A stretch of 6,862 bases of DNA from Bacteroidota bacterium (GCA_023428585.1 JAEYXG010000065.1:1-6862), one strand, 5' to 3'. Positions 1 to 6,369 are shown, numbered from the stretch's first letter. Numbers and translations: made by a program. Notes: generated by a model from the letters alone, not told the origin.

Positions 1-882
1 GATATATGTTATTGTAATGGCAGCTAAAAGAGAAATTACTCCGAAAGAGATCCAGAACCTGGGACGTGAAAGCTGATGCATGGCTTTCTTGTACCTGACT
101 ACCCATATAGAAATTGCCAGTACTGACACGGGAAACCATAAATAAACTTCGCTTACGCCAATCAGGGTTAGCAATCCTATCAGTCCAACGAAGCTTCCTA
201 TCAACCATGCTATTGAATGATCAAACGAAACTTGCCTGCCTTTGAATCTTTCAGGTAGTTCTGTTGCTTCTTCAATGAATTTAATATCCTTTACCTCGTT
301 ACCAGAAGCAGTGATCTCTTTGCCTATCTTAATTCCGATAAGAGCTGTAATTATTCCAAAGAGTAAATAAAGACAAAGAAGCAGGAGTAAGGGTTGCCAG
401 AATAGTTGGGTAGAAATATTGAGCTGTTTCTCAACAAACCTCAATACTCCTGAATATATCTCCACGATGTTGGATCCGTAATAGATTAGAAGGTTGGCTA
501 ACTTCTGGAATAGCACCCACGACATAGCCAATGCGGCACCTGTAATAAAGCCTAGGATATTTCTGCCCAGTGCACGGACGCTCATTTCAAATAACACCGC
601 TTCCATGAATATTGCCACCATGGGTCCGAATATTACGGCACTTGGCGACATGGCCTTCATCATGGCACAAATTAGTCCACTGCGCCAGAATAATCCCCGG
701 TCTTTCCAACGGTAGGAGGCTGCTATGAGCAGTATGATGCCAATAGCCGTCAATACATTGCCTTTAAAGGGAACATGCAGATTATGCAGGAAACTTCCAA
801 GGATGATCTCTGAAGCGGCCCATGTGGCGCCTAACACCGATGCCTTGAGCCATACTTCACTCAGTTTGTTATTCCTTTTCAT
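1..882 (-). CDS. Multi-pass membrane protein, ECF S-component-like N-terminal half (partial, 3' end outside window)
   Basis: The reading frame is open for 294 codons from the ATG at 882 down to base 1 without a stop, so the C-terminus is missing. It begins MKRNNKLSEVWLKASVLG. I see eight to nine hydrophobic segments, roughly at residues 10-32, 42-57, 66-84, 85-100, 107-128, 160-186, 224-244, 247-264 and 276-292. A more polar stretch at about 188-222 (rich in E, K, D) splits the protein in two. The first half has small-residue-rich helices and a GPMVAIFMEAVLFE segment (86-99), which recalls substrate-binding S components of energy-coupling-factor vitamin transporters. Those are usually only about 180-200 residues, so this would be an extended relative. 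The gene starts 58 bp after the meaB stop on the same strand with no terminator between, so co-transcription is likely. A B12-related substrate would suit that context but is only inference. It is certainly a membrane protein; the S-component link is tentative. Confidence 0.75.
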   Translation of the reverse strand, partial: MKRNNKLSEVWLKASVLGATWAASEIILGSFLHNLHVPFKGNVLTAIGIILLIAASYRWKDRGLFWRSGLICAMMKAMSPSAVIFGPMVAIFMEAVLFEMSVRALGRNILGFITGAALAMSWVLFQKLANLLIYYGSNIVEIYSGVLRFVEKQLNISTQLFWQPLLLLLCLYLLFGIITALIGIKIGKEITASGNEVKDIKFIEEATELPERFKGRQVSFDHSIAWLIGSFVGLIGLLTLIGVSEVYLWFPVSVLAISIWVVRYKKAMHQLSRPRFWISFGVISLLAAITITYI

Positions 883-940
883 CCCTTGGTTTAATGGAGG
901 TAAAGGTATAAAAAGGTTGCATTTGGAATACTGATGACTA

Positions 941-2059
941 TCAGCTGTTTTTAGGACCTTCTATCCTGAAATAGTTATCCAGCAGTATTGCAGCTGCTTG
1001 ATAAGGGCTAAGCGTTTTTTCATCCAGCATTTTCTCAGCATCACTGATCAGATTTCTGATCTCCGGGTTCTGATAGAAGTGGTCATAAAGACGATTATTG
1101 ATATAGTCGAGCATGATCTGCCGCGATTGGTATGCACGTTTTGAGTCGAAATAGTTATTGGCAGTAGTGAATTCTCTATAGTTGAGGAGCATGTCCCAGA
1201 TTTCACGTATACCATCTTTGGTGATAGCCGAGCAGGTCACTGTCTCTGGACCCCAGCCTGAATCAGGTACAGGGAAGAAATGAAGGGCATTTCTGACCTG
1301 ATTTTTAGCCAGTTCTGCTTTAATTTTATTATCACCATCAGCTTTATTTATGGCTACAGCATCAGCCATCTCCATGATGCCTCGTTTAATGCCCTGCAGT
1401 TCATCGCCTGCACCTGCTATCATTAGCAGTAGGAAAAAGTCGACCATAGAATGAACGGCAATTTCTGACTGTCCAACGCCCACAGTTTCAACAAAAATGA
1501 CATCAAAACCGGCTGCCTCACAAAGAATGATAATTTCACGAGTCTTACGTGCCACACCACCAAGGGAACCTGCAGAGGGAGAAGGGCGAATAAAGGCATT
1601 GGGATGCACTGACAGTCCTTCCATACGTGTCTTATCACCCAGAATACTGCCTTTTGACCTGGCACTGCTGGGATCAATGGCCAATACTGCCAAGCGATGG
1701 CCAAGTGATGTAACATGCAGTCCCAGGGCTTCAATGAAAGTGCTCTTACCAGCCCCTGGTACTCCTGTTATGCCTAGTCGTAGGGATTTACCCGAATAGG
1801 GCAAGCAACGTGCAACCAATTCCTGTGCAATGGCTTGGTGTTCAGGAAGTGAACTTTCCAGTAAAGTGATAGCCTGGCTGAAGATTGTACGATTGAAGTG
1901 AATGATGCCATCAAAATAATCATTGGTAGTAAGCACTTGTTTACGTTTTCCCTTAAGTGCATGCACAGCCGATTCATTTACTGATGGAGGTTGTGGAATT
2001 CCCTCACGCTCAGTAAGTGCTGATGGTAATTTGTTATGATCCCTGTTCTTCCCTTCCAT
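941..2059 (-). CDS. meaB: Methylmalonyl-CoA mutase-associated GTPase MeaB (ArgK family)
   Basis: This is a 372-residue cytoplasmic G3E-type P-loop GTPase of the MeaB/ArgK family. Family members gate adenosylcobalamin loading and protect or reactivate methylmalonyl-CoA mutase in the propionate/succinate interconversion. Visible motifs in order are: Walker A GVPGAGKST (99-107); the DPSS and GDKTRM region (129-146), which forms switch I; ETVGVGQSE (191-199), the Walker B/switch II region; NKAD (238-241), the guanine-specificity motif; and CSAITKDGI (276-284), the G5 region. The C-terminal part (about 305-372) is the helical dimerisation arm of the family. The first 45 residues are a family-typical extension before TTNDYFDGI. 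Length is normal and nothing is broken. No mutase gene lies in the window, so the partner must be encoded elsewhere. I chose the ATG at 2059 because the extension ending in QPPSVNESAVHALK looks conserved. A promoter-like TACCTTTG ends five bases before it. Confidence 0.95.
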   Translation of the reverse strand: MEGKNRDHNKLPSALTEREGIPQPPSVNESAVHALKGKRKQVLTTNDYFDGIIHFNRTIFSQAITLLESSLPEHQAIAQELVARCLPYSGKSLRLGITGVPGAGKSTFIEALGLHVTSLGHRLAVLAIDPSSARSKGSILGDKTRMEGLSVHPNAFIRPSPSAGSLGGVARKTREIIILCEAAGFDVIFVETVGVGQSEIAVHSMVDFFLLLMIAGAGDELQGIKRGIMEMADAVAINKADGDNKIKAELAKNQVRNALHFFPVPDSGWGPETVTCSAITKDGIREIWDMLLNYREFTTANNYFDSKRAYQSRQIMLDYINNRLYDHFYQNPEIRNLISDAEKMLDEKTLSPYQAAAILLDNYFRIEGPKNS

Positions 2060-2064
2060 GTGAG

Positions 2065-2072
2065 CAAAGGTA
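2065..2072 (-). promoter_or_regulatory. Bacteroidota -7 promoter element for meaB
   Basis: The minus strand reads TACCTTTGC, a perfect match to the TAnnTTTG -7 element of Bacteroidota housekeeping promoters. The same nine bases occur before the tRNA-Lys gene. No clean -33 TTTG is visible at the usual 19-21 base spacing. Transcription would start close to the meaB ATG, implying a very short or absent leader. The match could be fortuitous. Confidence 0.45.
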
Positions 2073-2188
2073 AGAAAAAGTTTCTCAATAAAGCCCCGGA
2101 TCTGCCATTAGTGGGTCGGTTCGCTGTTCAAAGATTCAACATTAAATAGTTGCATTTAACCCGTTAACGAATGCAAGAAAAAAAATAT

Positions 2189-2196
2189 TACTTTTA
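2189..2196 (+). promoter_or_regulatory. Possible -7 element for the pnt operon
   Basis: TACTTTTA matches TAnnTTTG in all positions but the last. It sits 32 bases before the pntAA ATG, which would give a leader of about 25 bases. There is no convincing -33 TTTG upstream. An imperfect inverted repeat (GCATT...AATGC, 2152-2174) lies where a -33 region or operator would be. This is weak, but it is the best candidate in the intergenic region in this direction. Confidence 0.3.
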
Positions 2197-2228
2197 CGCC
2201 CATTACAAAAATACCTAAACTGCCTTTT

Positions 2229-3356
2229 ATGACCATAGGAATACTCAAAGAAAATGAAGGTGAGAACAGGGTAGCGATGCTTCCTGAAAGCATTGCCACA
2301 CTTGTAAAGATGAATGTCAACATGATTGTTGAAACGGGCGCCGGTTTACGTGCCTATGCCACAGATGCTGAATATGTAGATGCCGGAGCCAAGATAGGAT
2401 CAAAGGCACAGGTTATTGCCGATGCTGATCTGGTACTGAAAATTCAACCTCCTACTACAGAGGAGATGGCCATGTTTAAAGAAGGCCAGTCACTGATGTC
2501 GGTACTCAATCCCTATTTCAACACTTCGCTGGTCAAACAGCTTGCTGAAAAGAACATTACAGCTTTCAGTATGGATATTGTACCACGAACCACTCGTGCG
2601 CAGGCAATGGACATCCTTTCGTCCATGGCTACCGTTGCCGGTTATAAGGCAGTTCTTACAGCAGCCAATACACTGCCTAAGTTCTTTCCAATGTTTATGA
2701 CTGCTGCCGGTACCATCAAGCCGGCCAATATGCTGATATTAGGCGCCGGCGTTGCAGGATTACAGTCTATTGCAACAGCCAGAAAGCTGGGTGCTGTGGT
2801 TTATGTATTCGACGTAAGGGCAGCTGTTAAAGAGGAGGTAATGGGCCTCGGAGGTAAGTTTGTTGAAGTGGAAGGTGCTATTGACGATAAATCGGCAGGT
2901 GGTTATGCCGTTGAACAGACCGATGAATTCAAAGCCCGTCAGGCTAAAGCCATTCACGATCAGGCAGTAAAGTCAGATGTTATCATTTGTACTGCTCAAA
3001 TACCAGGGAAAAAAGCACCACTTCTTATCCGTAAGGAAACAGTGGAAGCCATGAAACCGGGTTCTGTAATCATTGATCTTGCCGCTTCTACAGGAGGTAA
3101 TTGTGAGGTTACCGTTGATAACGAAACCGTTATTCATAATGGTGTTAAGGTAATTGGCAATTCGCAGCTTCCAACCGATATGCCTACAGATGCAAGCAGG
3201 ATGTTTGGAAAGAACATGATCAATTTCCTAAAGCTTATCATTACCAAGGAAGGTGCACTAAATCTGAACTGGGAGGACGATATTGTTAAAGGCACTGCCG
3301 TTGCTCACAATCGTCAGATTGTTAATGAGCGCGTTAAATCAATCATTCAAGCATAA
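2229..3356 (+). CDS. pntAA: NAD(P)+ transhydrogenase, alpha subunit part 1 (domain I, NAD(H)-binding)
   Basis: The 375-residue soluble dI subunit binds NAD(H) and exchanges hydride with NADP(H) held by PntB domain III. It starts MTIGILKENEGENRVAMLP, the usual family N-terminus with the alanine-dehydrogenase-like fold. Residues PRTTRAQAMD (119-128) form the RQD loop: R120, Q125 and D128 match the catalytic Arg, Gln and Asp studied in Rhodospirillum rubrum dI. The Rossmann glycine motif is GAGVAGL (172-178), with acidic D195 closing the fold as expected for NAD rather than NADP. GGYA (224-227) is the mobile-loop tyrosine region. The protein ends after dI with no membrane helix, so this is the three-gene (split alpha) form of the enzyme. 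No Shine-Dalgarno precedes the ATG. It is first in the pnt operon, and a hairpin terminator follows its stop codon before pntAB. Confidence 0.96.
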   Translation: MTIGILKENEGENRVAMLPESIATLVKMNVNMIVETGAGLRAYATDAEYVDAGAKIGSKAQVIADADLVLKIQPPTTEEMAMFKEGQSLMSVLNPYFNTSLVKQLAEKNITAFSMDIVPRTTRAQAMDILSSMATVAGYKAVLTAANTLPKFFPMFMTAAGTIKPANMLILGAGVAGLQSIATARKLGAVVYVFDVRAAVKEEVMGLGGKFVEVEGAIDDKSAGGYAVEQTDEFKARQAKAIHDQAVKSDVIICTAQIPGKKAPLLIRKETVEAMKPGSVIIDLAASTGGNCEVTVDNETVIHNGVKVIGNSQLPTDMPTDASRMFGKNMINFLKLIITKEGALNLNWEDDIVKGTAVAHNRQIVNERVKSIIQA

Positions 3357-3368
3357 AAATATTTATTG

Positions 3369-3393
3369 AGACAGGTATTAGCCTGTCTTTTTT
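3369..3393 (+). terminator. Intrinsic terminator/attenuator between pntAA and pntAB
   Basis: A perfect 7-bp stem, AGACAGG (3369-3375) and CCTGTCT (3382-3388), closes a 6-base loop and is followed directly by a run of T to 3393. It starts 12 bases after the pntAA stop and ends 27 bases before pntAB. Because the next two genes are needed with pntAA, it more likely reduces than abolishes downstream transcription. Alternatively it stabilises the 3' end of a pntAA-only transcript. Confidence 0.7.
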
Positions 3394-3420
3394 ATTATTC
3401 ACTAATTCAAAATAACTTAT

Positions 3421-3726
3421 ATGACCGGAATATTGCAATTTTTCTGGGACAACAAGGACCTGATATTTATCATTGTCCTTTCAGTTTACCTGGGTATAGA
3501 AGTGATATCACACGTGCCTGCTGTGTTGCACACACCGCTGATGTCGGGTAGTAATGCTATACACGGGGTTGTTATCATTGGCGCCATAATTGTTATGGGA
3601 CATGCGGAGAGTACACTATCACTTATATTGGGCTTTTTGGCTGTGATTTTAGGAACCCTCAATGTTGTAGGAGGGTTTGTTGTCACCGACAGGATGCTTG
3701 AAATGTTCAAGAAAAAGAAAAAATAG
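3421..3726 (+). CDS. pntAB: NAD(P)+ transhydrogenase, alpha subunit part 2 (membrane domain IIa)
   Basis: This 101-residue inner-membrane protein provides the alpha-side helices of the transhydrogenase proton channel. Three hydrophobic segments are visible, at about 14-36, 47-62 and 65-88. Family signatures include SHVPAVLHTPLMSG (30-43), NAIHGVVIIGA (45-55) and TLNVVGGFVVTDRMLEMFK (79-97), ending in a run of lysines. H48, in NAIHG, sits where E. coli PntA has a serine in NAISG. It is the probable channel histidine, since PntB carries Asn at the alternative position. There is no Shine-Dalgarno; the 30 bases before the ATG are A/T-rich. The stop TAG is followed nine bases later, in the same frame, by the pntB ATG. 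Length and motifs are complete. Confidence 0.95.
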   Translation: MTGILQFFWDNKDLIFIIVLSVYLGIEVISHVPAVLHTPLMSGSNAIHGVVIIGAIIVMGHAESTLSLILGFLAVILGTLNVVGGFVVTDRMLEMFKKKKK

Positions 3727-3730
3727 GAGG
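3725..3730 (+). promoter_or_regulatory. Strong Shine-Dalgarno of pntB overlapping the pntAB stop codon
   Basis: AGGAGG begins inside the TAG stop of pntAB and lies five bases before the pntB ATG. Other genes in the window have no comparable site. Ribosomes terminating on pntAB would be placed on this site, so translation of the two membrane subunits is probably coupled. Confidence 0.75.
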
Positions 3731-3735
3731 AACCC

Positions 3736-5166
3736 ATGGAAACATTTACAATTCAAAACTCTATACTTGAGCTGTCGTACCTTGGTGCCTCTGTTCTCTT
3801 TATATTAGGACTCAAGAAGTTAAGTCATCCTACAACTGCACGCGCCGGGAATCTCTGGGCTGCAGGTGGCATGACCGCTGCTATTCTATTCACAATCCTC
3901 TTTCATGAAAAGGAAGGTGCTTCTATAGGAAATATTCCCTGGATACTTGCTGCTCTGGCAATAGGCTCATTCCTTGGCTGGTATGCCTCTGTAAAAGTGA
4001 AAATGACGGCCATGCCTCAAATGGTTTCCATCTTCAATGGTATGGGAGGTGCCTGTGCCGCCTTGATTTCCTTGATGGAATTCCCGCATTTGCAGACTGA
4101 ACTTGCATTGGCAGGTGATAGTCATATGTTTACTGGTCCGGCAGTGGCCATTTTACTGGGATTAATGATTGGAAGTGTTTCCTTTGCCGGTAGTATGATT
4201 GCTTTTCTGAAACTTGACGGCCGTATTGGTGATATCAAACATCCTATTTTGAGGATTGTGAACCTTACTTTTCTTGTTGTCCTTCTGATTGCATTGGTAA
4301 TTATCATGCTTATTCAACCTGTTAGCGGAAATAACTGGCCTATATATCTTTTTGCACTGGCAGCACTTATCTATGGTGTCACTTTTGTAATGCCTATCGG
4401 TGGTGCCGATATGCCGGTAGTTATTTCATTACTTAACTCATTTACCGGAGTAGCTGCTGCCATGGGTGGATTCCTCTATGATAATCAGGCAATGCTTACC
4501 GGTGGTATTCTGGTTGGCTCTTCCGGAACTATCCTTACCATCTTGATGTGTAATGCCATGAACCGTTCACTACTAAATGTTATCATCGGAGCCTTCGGCG
4601 GAGCTTCAGGTTCAGGTGCCGAGGCTGCCGATAAAACTGTGAAAGAGATATCACTCAGTGATTCAGCTGTGTTGCTTAGCTATTCGCAGAAGGTTTATAT
4701 CGTTCCCGGTTATGGATTAGCAGTTGCCCAGGCTCAGCATCTATGCCACGATCTGGATAACCTGCTAACTGATAAGGGTGTGGAGGTAAAATATGCAATC
4801 CATCCTGTTGCCGGTCGTATGCCGGGTCACATGAATGTATTGTTGGCTGAAGCGGATGTTCCCTATGAAAAGCTTGTTGAAATGGAAGATGCCAATAATG
4901 AAATGGGCAATACTGATGTAGTAGTGGTAATTGGTGCAAATGATGTTGTAAATCCGGCAGCTGAAGATGATCCAACCAGCCCTATTTATGGTATGCCTAT
5001 CATTAAAGCCCTTGATGCACGGAATATTATTGTTATAAAACGTAGTATGGCTGCCGGGTATGCGGCAATACCCAATAACCTGTTCTACCATGCGAAGAAT
5101 AGGATGTTGTTTGGTGATGCCAAAGCTGTATTACAGAAATTGGTGGCAGAGATAAAGAGTCTATAA
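3736..5166 (+). CDS. pntB: NAD(P)+ transhydrogenase, beta subunit (membrane domain plus NADP(H)-binding domain III)
   Basis: The 476-residue inner-membrane subunit completes the proton-translocating transhydrogenase and makes NADPH from NADH at the expense of the proton gradient. About nine hydrophobic segments fill residues 11-290. Conserved channel regions are MPQMVSIFNGMGG (93-105) and GGADMPVVISLLNSFTG (222-238), with D225 at the place of the essential beta-Asp of E. coli. N101 occupies the place of E. coli beta-His91. The cytoplasmic domain III follows an acidic/glycine hinge (about 285-305). It contains the NADP fingerprint GYGLAVAQAQ (325-334), HPVAGRMPGHMNVLLAEADV (356-375), GANDVVNPAAEDDP (400-413), and KRSMAAGYA (435-443), whose K/R pair recognises the 2'-phosphate. 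Length is normal. It is last in the operon. No hairpin lies between its stop and the tRNA gene 63 bases downstream, so some transcripts may run into the tRNA. Confidence 0.97.
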   Translation: METFTIQNSILELSYLGASVLFILGLKKLSHPTTARAGNLWAAGGMTAAILFTILFHEKEGASIGNIPWILAALAIGSFLGWYASVKVKMTAMPQMVSIFNGMGGACAALISLMEFPHLQTELALAGDSHMFTGPAVAILLGLMIGSVSFAGSMIAFLKLDGRIGDIKHPILRIVNLTFLVVLLIALVIIMLIQPVSGNNWPIYLFALAALIYGVTFVMPIGGADMPVVISLLNSFTGVAAAMGGFLYDNQAMLTGGILVGSSGTILTILMCNAMNRSLLNVIIGAFGGASGSGAEAADKTVKEISLSDSAVLLSYSQKVYIVPGYGLAVAQAQHLCHDLDNLLTDKGVEVKYAIHPVAGRMPGHMNVLLAEADVPYEKLVEMEDANNEMGNTDVVVVIGANDVVNPAAEDDPTSPIYGMPIIKALDARNIIVIKRSMAAGYAAIPNNLFYHAKNRMLFGDAKAVLQKLVAEIKSL

Positions 5167-5205
5167 AAAAAATCAGAAAATACACGCCTGAATTTAAAAG
5201 ATTAG

Positions 5206-5213
5206 TACCTTTG
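5206..5213 (+). promoter_or_regulatory. -7 promoter element of the tRNA-Lys gene
   Basis: TACCTTTG matches the Bacteroidota TAnnTTTG element exactly and is followed by CA. It ends 16 bases before the mature tRNA, so the 5' leader would be about 10 bases. A good -33 TTTG is not evident in the A-rich sequence upstream. This allows tRNA expression independent of the pnt operon. Confidence 0.65.
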
Positions 5214-5229
5214 CACCCTCGAAAGAGAC

Positions 5230-5302
5230 CTCTCCGTAGCTCAGCTGGTAGAGCAATTGACTCTTAATCAATGGGTCACAGGTTCGAGCCCTGTCGGGGA
5301 GA
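5230..5302 (+). tRNA. tRNA-Lys (anticodon CTT)
   Basis: The 73-nt cloverleaf folds fully. The acceptor is CTCTCCG (5230-5236) with CGGGGAG (5295-5301), containing one T-G wobble, and the discriminator is A5302. The D stem is GCTC/GAGC. The anticodon stem is ATTGA/TCAAT around the loop CTCTTAA, giving anticodon CTT at 5263-5265. The T stem is ACAGG/CCTGT around TTCGAGC. The 3' CCA is not encoded and must be added after transcription. It reads the AAG lysine codon. The first base is C rather than the more common G. Confidence 0.97.
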
Positions 5303-5315
5303 CTACCTAACAACC

Positions 5316-5350
5316 AAACACCTGTACATTCTTGTGCAGGTGTTTTTTTT
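5316..5350 (+). terminator. Strong intrinsic terminator after tRNA-Lys
   Basis: ACACCTGTAC (5318-5327) pairs with GTGCAGGTGT (5334-5343), with one T-G pair, around a 6-base loop. It is followed by seven T residues, and two flanking A-T pairs can extend the stem. It begins 14 bases after the tRNA and would also stop any read-through from pntB. Read on the minus strand, the stem is followed only by TTTGGTTG, so it is at best a weak terminator for the minus-strand gene ending at 5388. Confidence 0.88.
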
Positions 5351-5387
5351 ACTTTCTGCAGTTTATGACTTGTTTGAAATTCTAGCC

Positions 5388-5597
5388 CTATTTCTCAAGG
5401 TAATTTTTCAAGGATGCATTTATAATATAGGCCCAGCCTTCTTCGAAGTTGTGAAGGGCGAAATCGGGATTATCCGGTTTAAATGCTTCCAAGTCAAAAT
5501 ACCAGATTTTCATTTCATCCTTATCTGTAATTGCATTCCATACTTTGGAAGCAGCTGCATTGAAATCCTGTTCAATGATGATCACATTATTGCCCAT
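5388..5597 (-). CDS. Internally deleted AHSA1/SRPBCC-family protein
   Basis: The 69-residue product begins MGNNVIIIEQDFNAAASKVW and continues NAITDKDEMKIWYFDLEAFK, the classic N-terminal strand-helix part of AHSA1-type SRPBCC proteins. It then passes directly into NPDFALHNFEEGWAYIINAS and ends LKNYLEK, which is the typical C-terminal helix end of the same family. Full-length members have about 140-150 residues, so roughly 70 central residues (most of the beta-sheet forming the ligand cavity) are absent, with the junction near residues 40-43. The frame is kept. An ATG 20 codons further upstream (5657) is possible, but the extra residues do not look like the family; M at 5597 fits the usual start. 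The remaining piece is unlikely to form the normal hydrophobic-pocket fold, so it is probably a decaying gene or a repurposed small protein. Function is unknown. Confidence 0.7.
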   Translation of the reverse strand: MGNNVIIIEQDFNAAASKVWNAITDKDEMKIWYFDLEAFKPDNPDFALHNFEEGWAYIINASLKNYLEK

Positions 5598-5692
5598 TAT
5601 TTTCGGTTTTGTAAATATTGGAATTAACAAACCCATAGAGGTAATGAAATATAACACTTAAATACGAAGATTTGCAAGTTTATGGTTTAAAA

Positions 5693-5724
5693 ATTGTAAA
5701 AAAGAAATAGTGTCCTTAAATTTG
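5693..5724 (+). promoter_or_regulatory. Candidate promoter for the Cys-rich MerT-like gene
   Basis: ATTG (5693-5696) and TAAATTTG (5717-5724) are separated by 20 bases, agreeing with the Bacteroidota pattern TTTG-N19-21-TAnnTTTG except for one base in the -33 box. Transcription would start near 5730, giving a leader of about 95 bases to the preferred start at 5826, or about 20 bases to the alternative ATG at 5751. Confidence 0.6.
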
Positions 5725-5825
5725 ATTGATTATACCCATGATTCTGGAACTTGGAGTATCTTTCTGCTCAAGCCTCATGGTCGTCTCAAAAAATAATTAT
5801 CGTATACCAGCTTCAAATAAGTATT

Positions 5826-6317
5826 ATGAAAGAGAAAATAGTTTCAGTATTCTCAAGTATTGGAGCTCTTATATCAGGGTGCTTTGGTTCCTGCGGTGTT
5901 GCCTGCCTGGCTACCGGATGTTGCGGTGGTACTGCTATACTGGGCTTTTTTGGATTGTCGGGTTCTGTATTGAAGGTTTTTGAAGTACTCACCCCTTTAT
6001 TTCTGGTTCTTACGGTTATTTCACTGGCTTATGGGTTTTACAAAGCCTATAAGCCAAAAAAAGCAGCGTGCTGCAGTCCGGCTGCAAGTGGTGAAAGTGC
6101 ATCTGCTTCCTGCTGCGAAAAGGAGAAAAAGGAATCTTTCTTCCAGTCGAAGGCATTTCTATGGGCAATTACAATTCTATGTATTGTAATGTGGACTTAT
6201 CCCTTGGTGATAAAAGGTAAGGCTCAACCTGTAAAGGAAAGTACATGTTGTCCGGCAGAGTCTGTCGATTCAACCATGAGTGCCTGTTGTCCCCCAGCCA
6301 AGGATTCAATTCAATAG
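5826..6317 (+). CDS. Cys-pair-rich MerT-like membrane protein
   Basis: The 163-residue protein starts MKEKIVSVFSSIGALISGCF. Three hydrophobic segments are visible, at about 11-45, 50-74 and 109-129. The layout resembles MerT mercuric-ion transporters: a first helix rich in small residues with a Cys pair (C32-C33), then GFFGLSGSVLKVFEVLTPLF (40-59), then YGFYKAYKP (69-77), a soluble Cys-containing loop, and a last helix starting FLWAITI and ending YPLV. There are 14 cysteines, including five adjacent pairs: 32-33, 82-83, 96-97, 141-142 and 154-155. Three more (19, 23, 27) lie at the start of helix 1. The C-terminal tail carries two CCP motifs but no complete MerP (HMA) domain. A thiol-binding metal role is likely by analogy; the metal is unknown. 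No merR, merP or merA is near. The frame is open back to an ATG at 5751, which would add 25 residues that do not look MerT-like. MerT assignment is moderate. Confidence 0.8.
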   Translation: MKEKIVSVFSSIGALISGCFGSCGVACLATGCCGGTAILGFFGLSGSVLKVFEVLTPLFLVLTVISLAYGFYKAYKPKKAACCSPAASGESASASCCEKEKKESFFQSKAFLWAITILCIVMWTYPLVIKGKAQPVKESTCCPAESVDSTMSACCPPAKDSIQ

Positions 6318-6369
6318 TTTAACCATTGCTTGTCAATAATATAACTAATCTGACAAACAGCTTGCCGGT

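Noticed and set aside
494..934. Two short plus-strand open frames (73 and 69 codons)
   Set aside because: They lie opposite the 294-codon membrane-protein frame, have no family-like sequence, and are explained as shadows of it.
1423..1977. Overlapping frames inside meaB on both strands (67 to 103 codons)
   Set aside because: meaB motifs account for this region and the other frames have no recognisable protein features.
5271..5627. A 118-codon plus-strand open frame
   Set aside because: It begins inside the tRNA, passes through the terminator and lies opposite the SRPBCC-like gene, whose protein is recognisable.
6330..6356. Inverted repeat TTGTCA/TGACAA between the convergent genes as a shared terminator
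   Set aside because: The stem is only 6 bp with a 15-base loop and no T run on either side, so it is not listed as a terminator.
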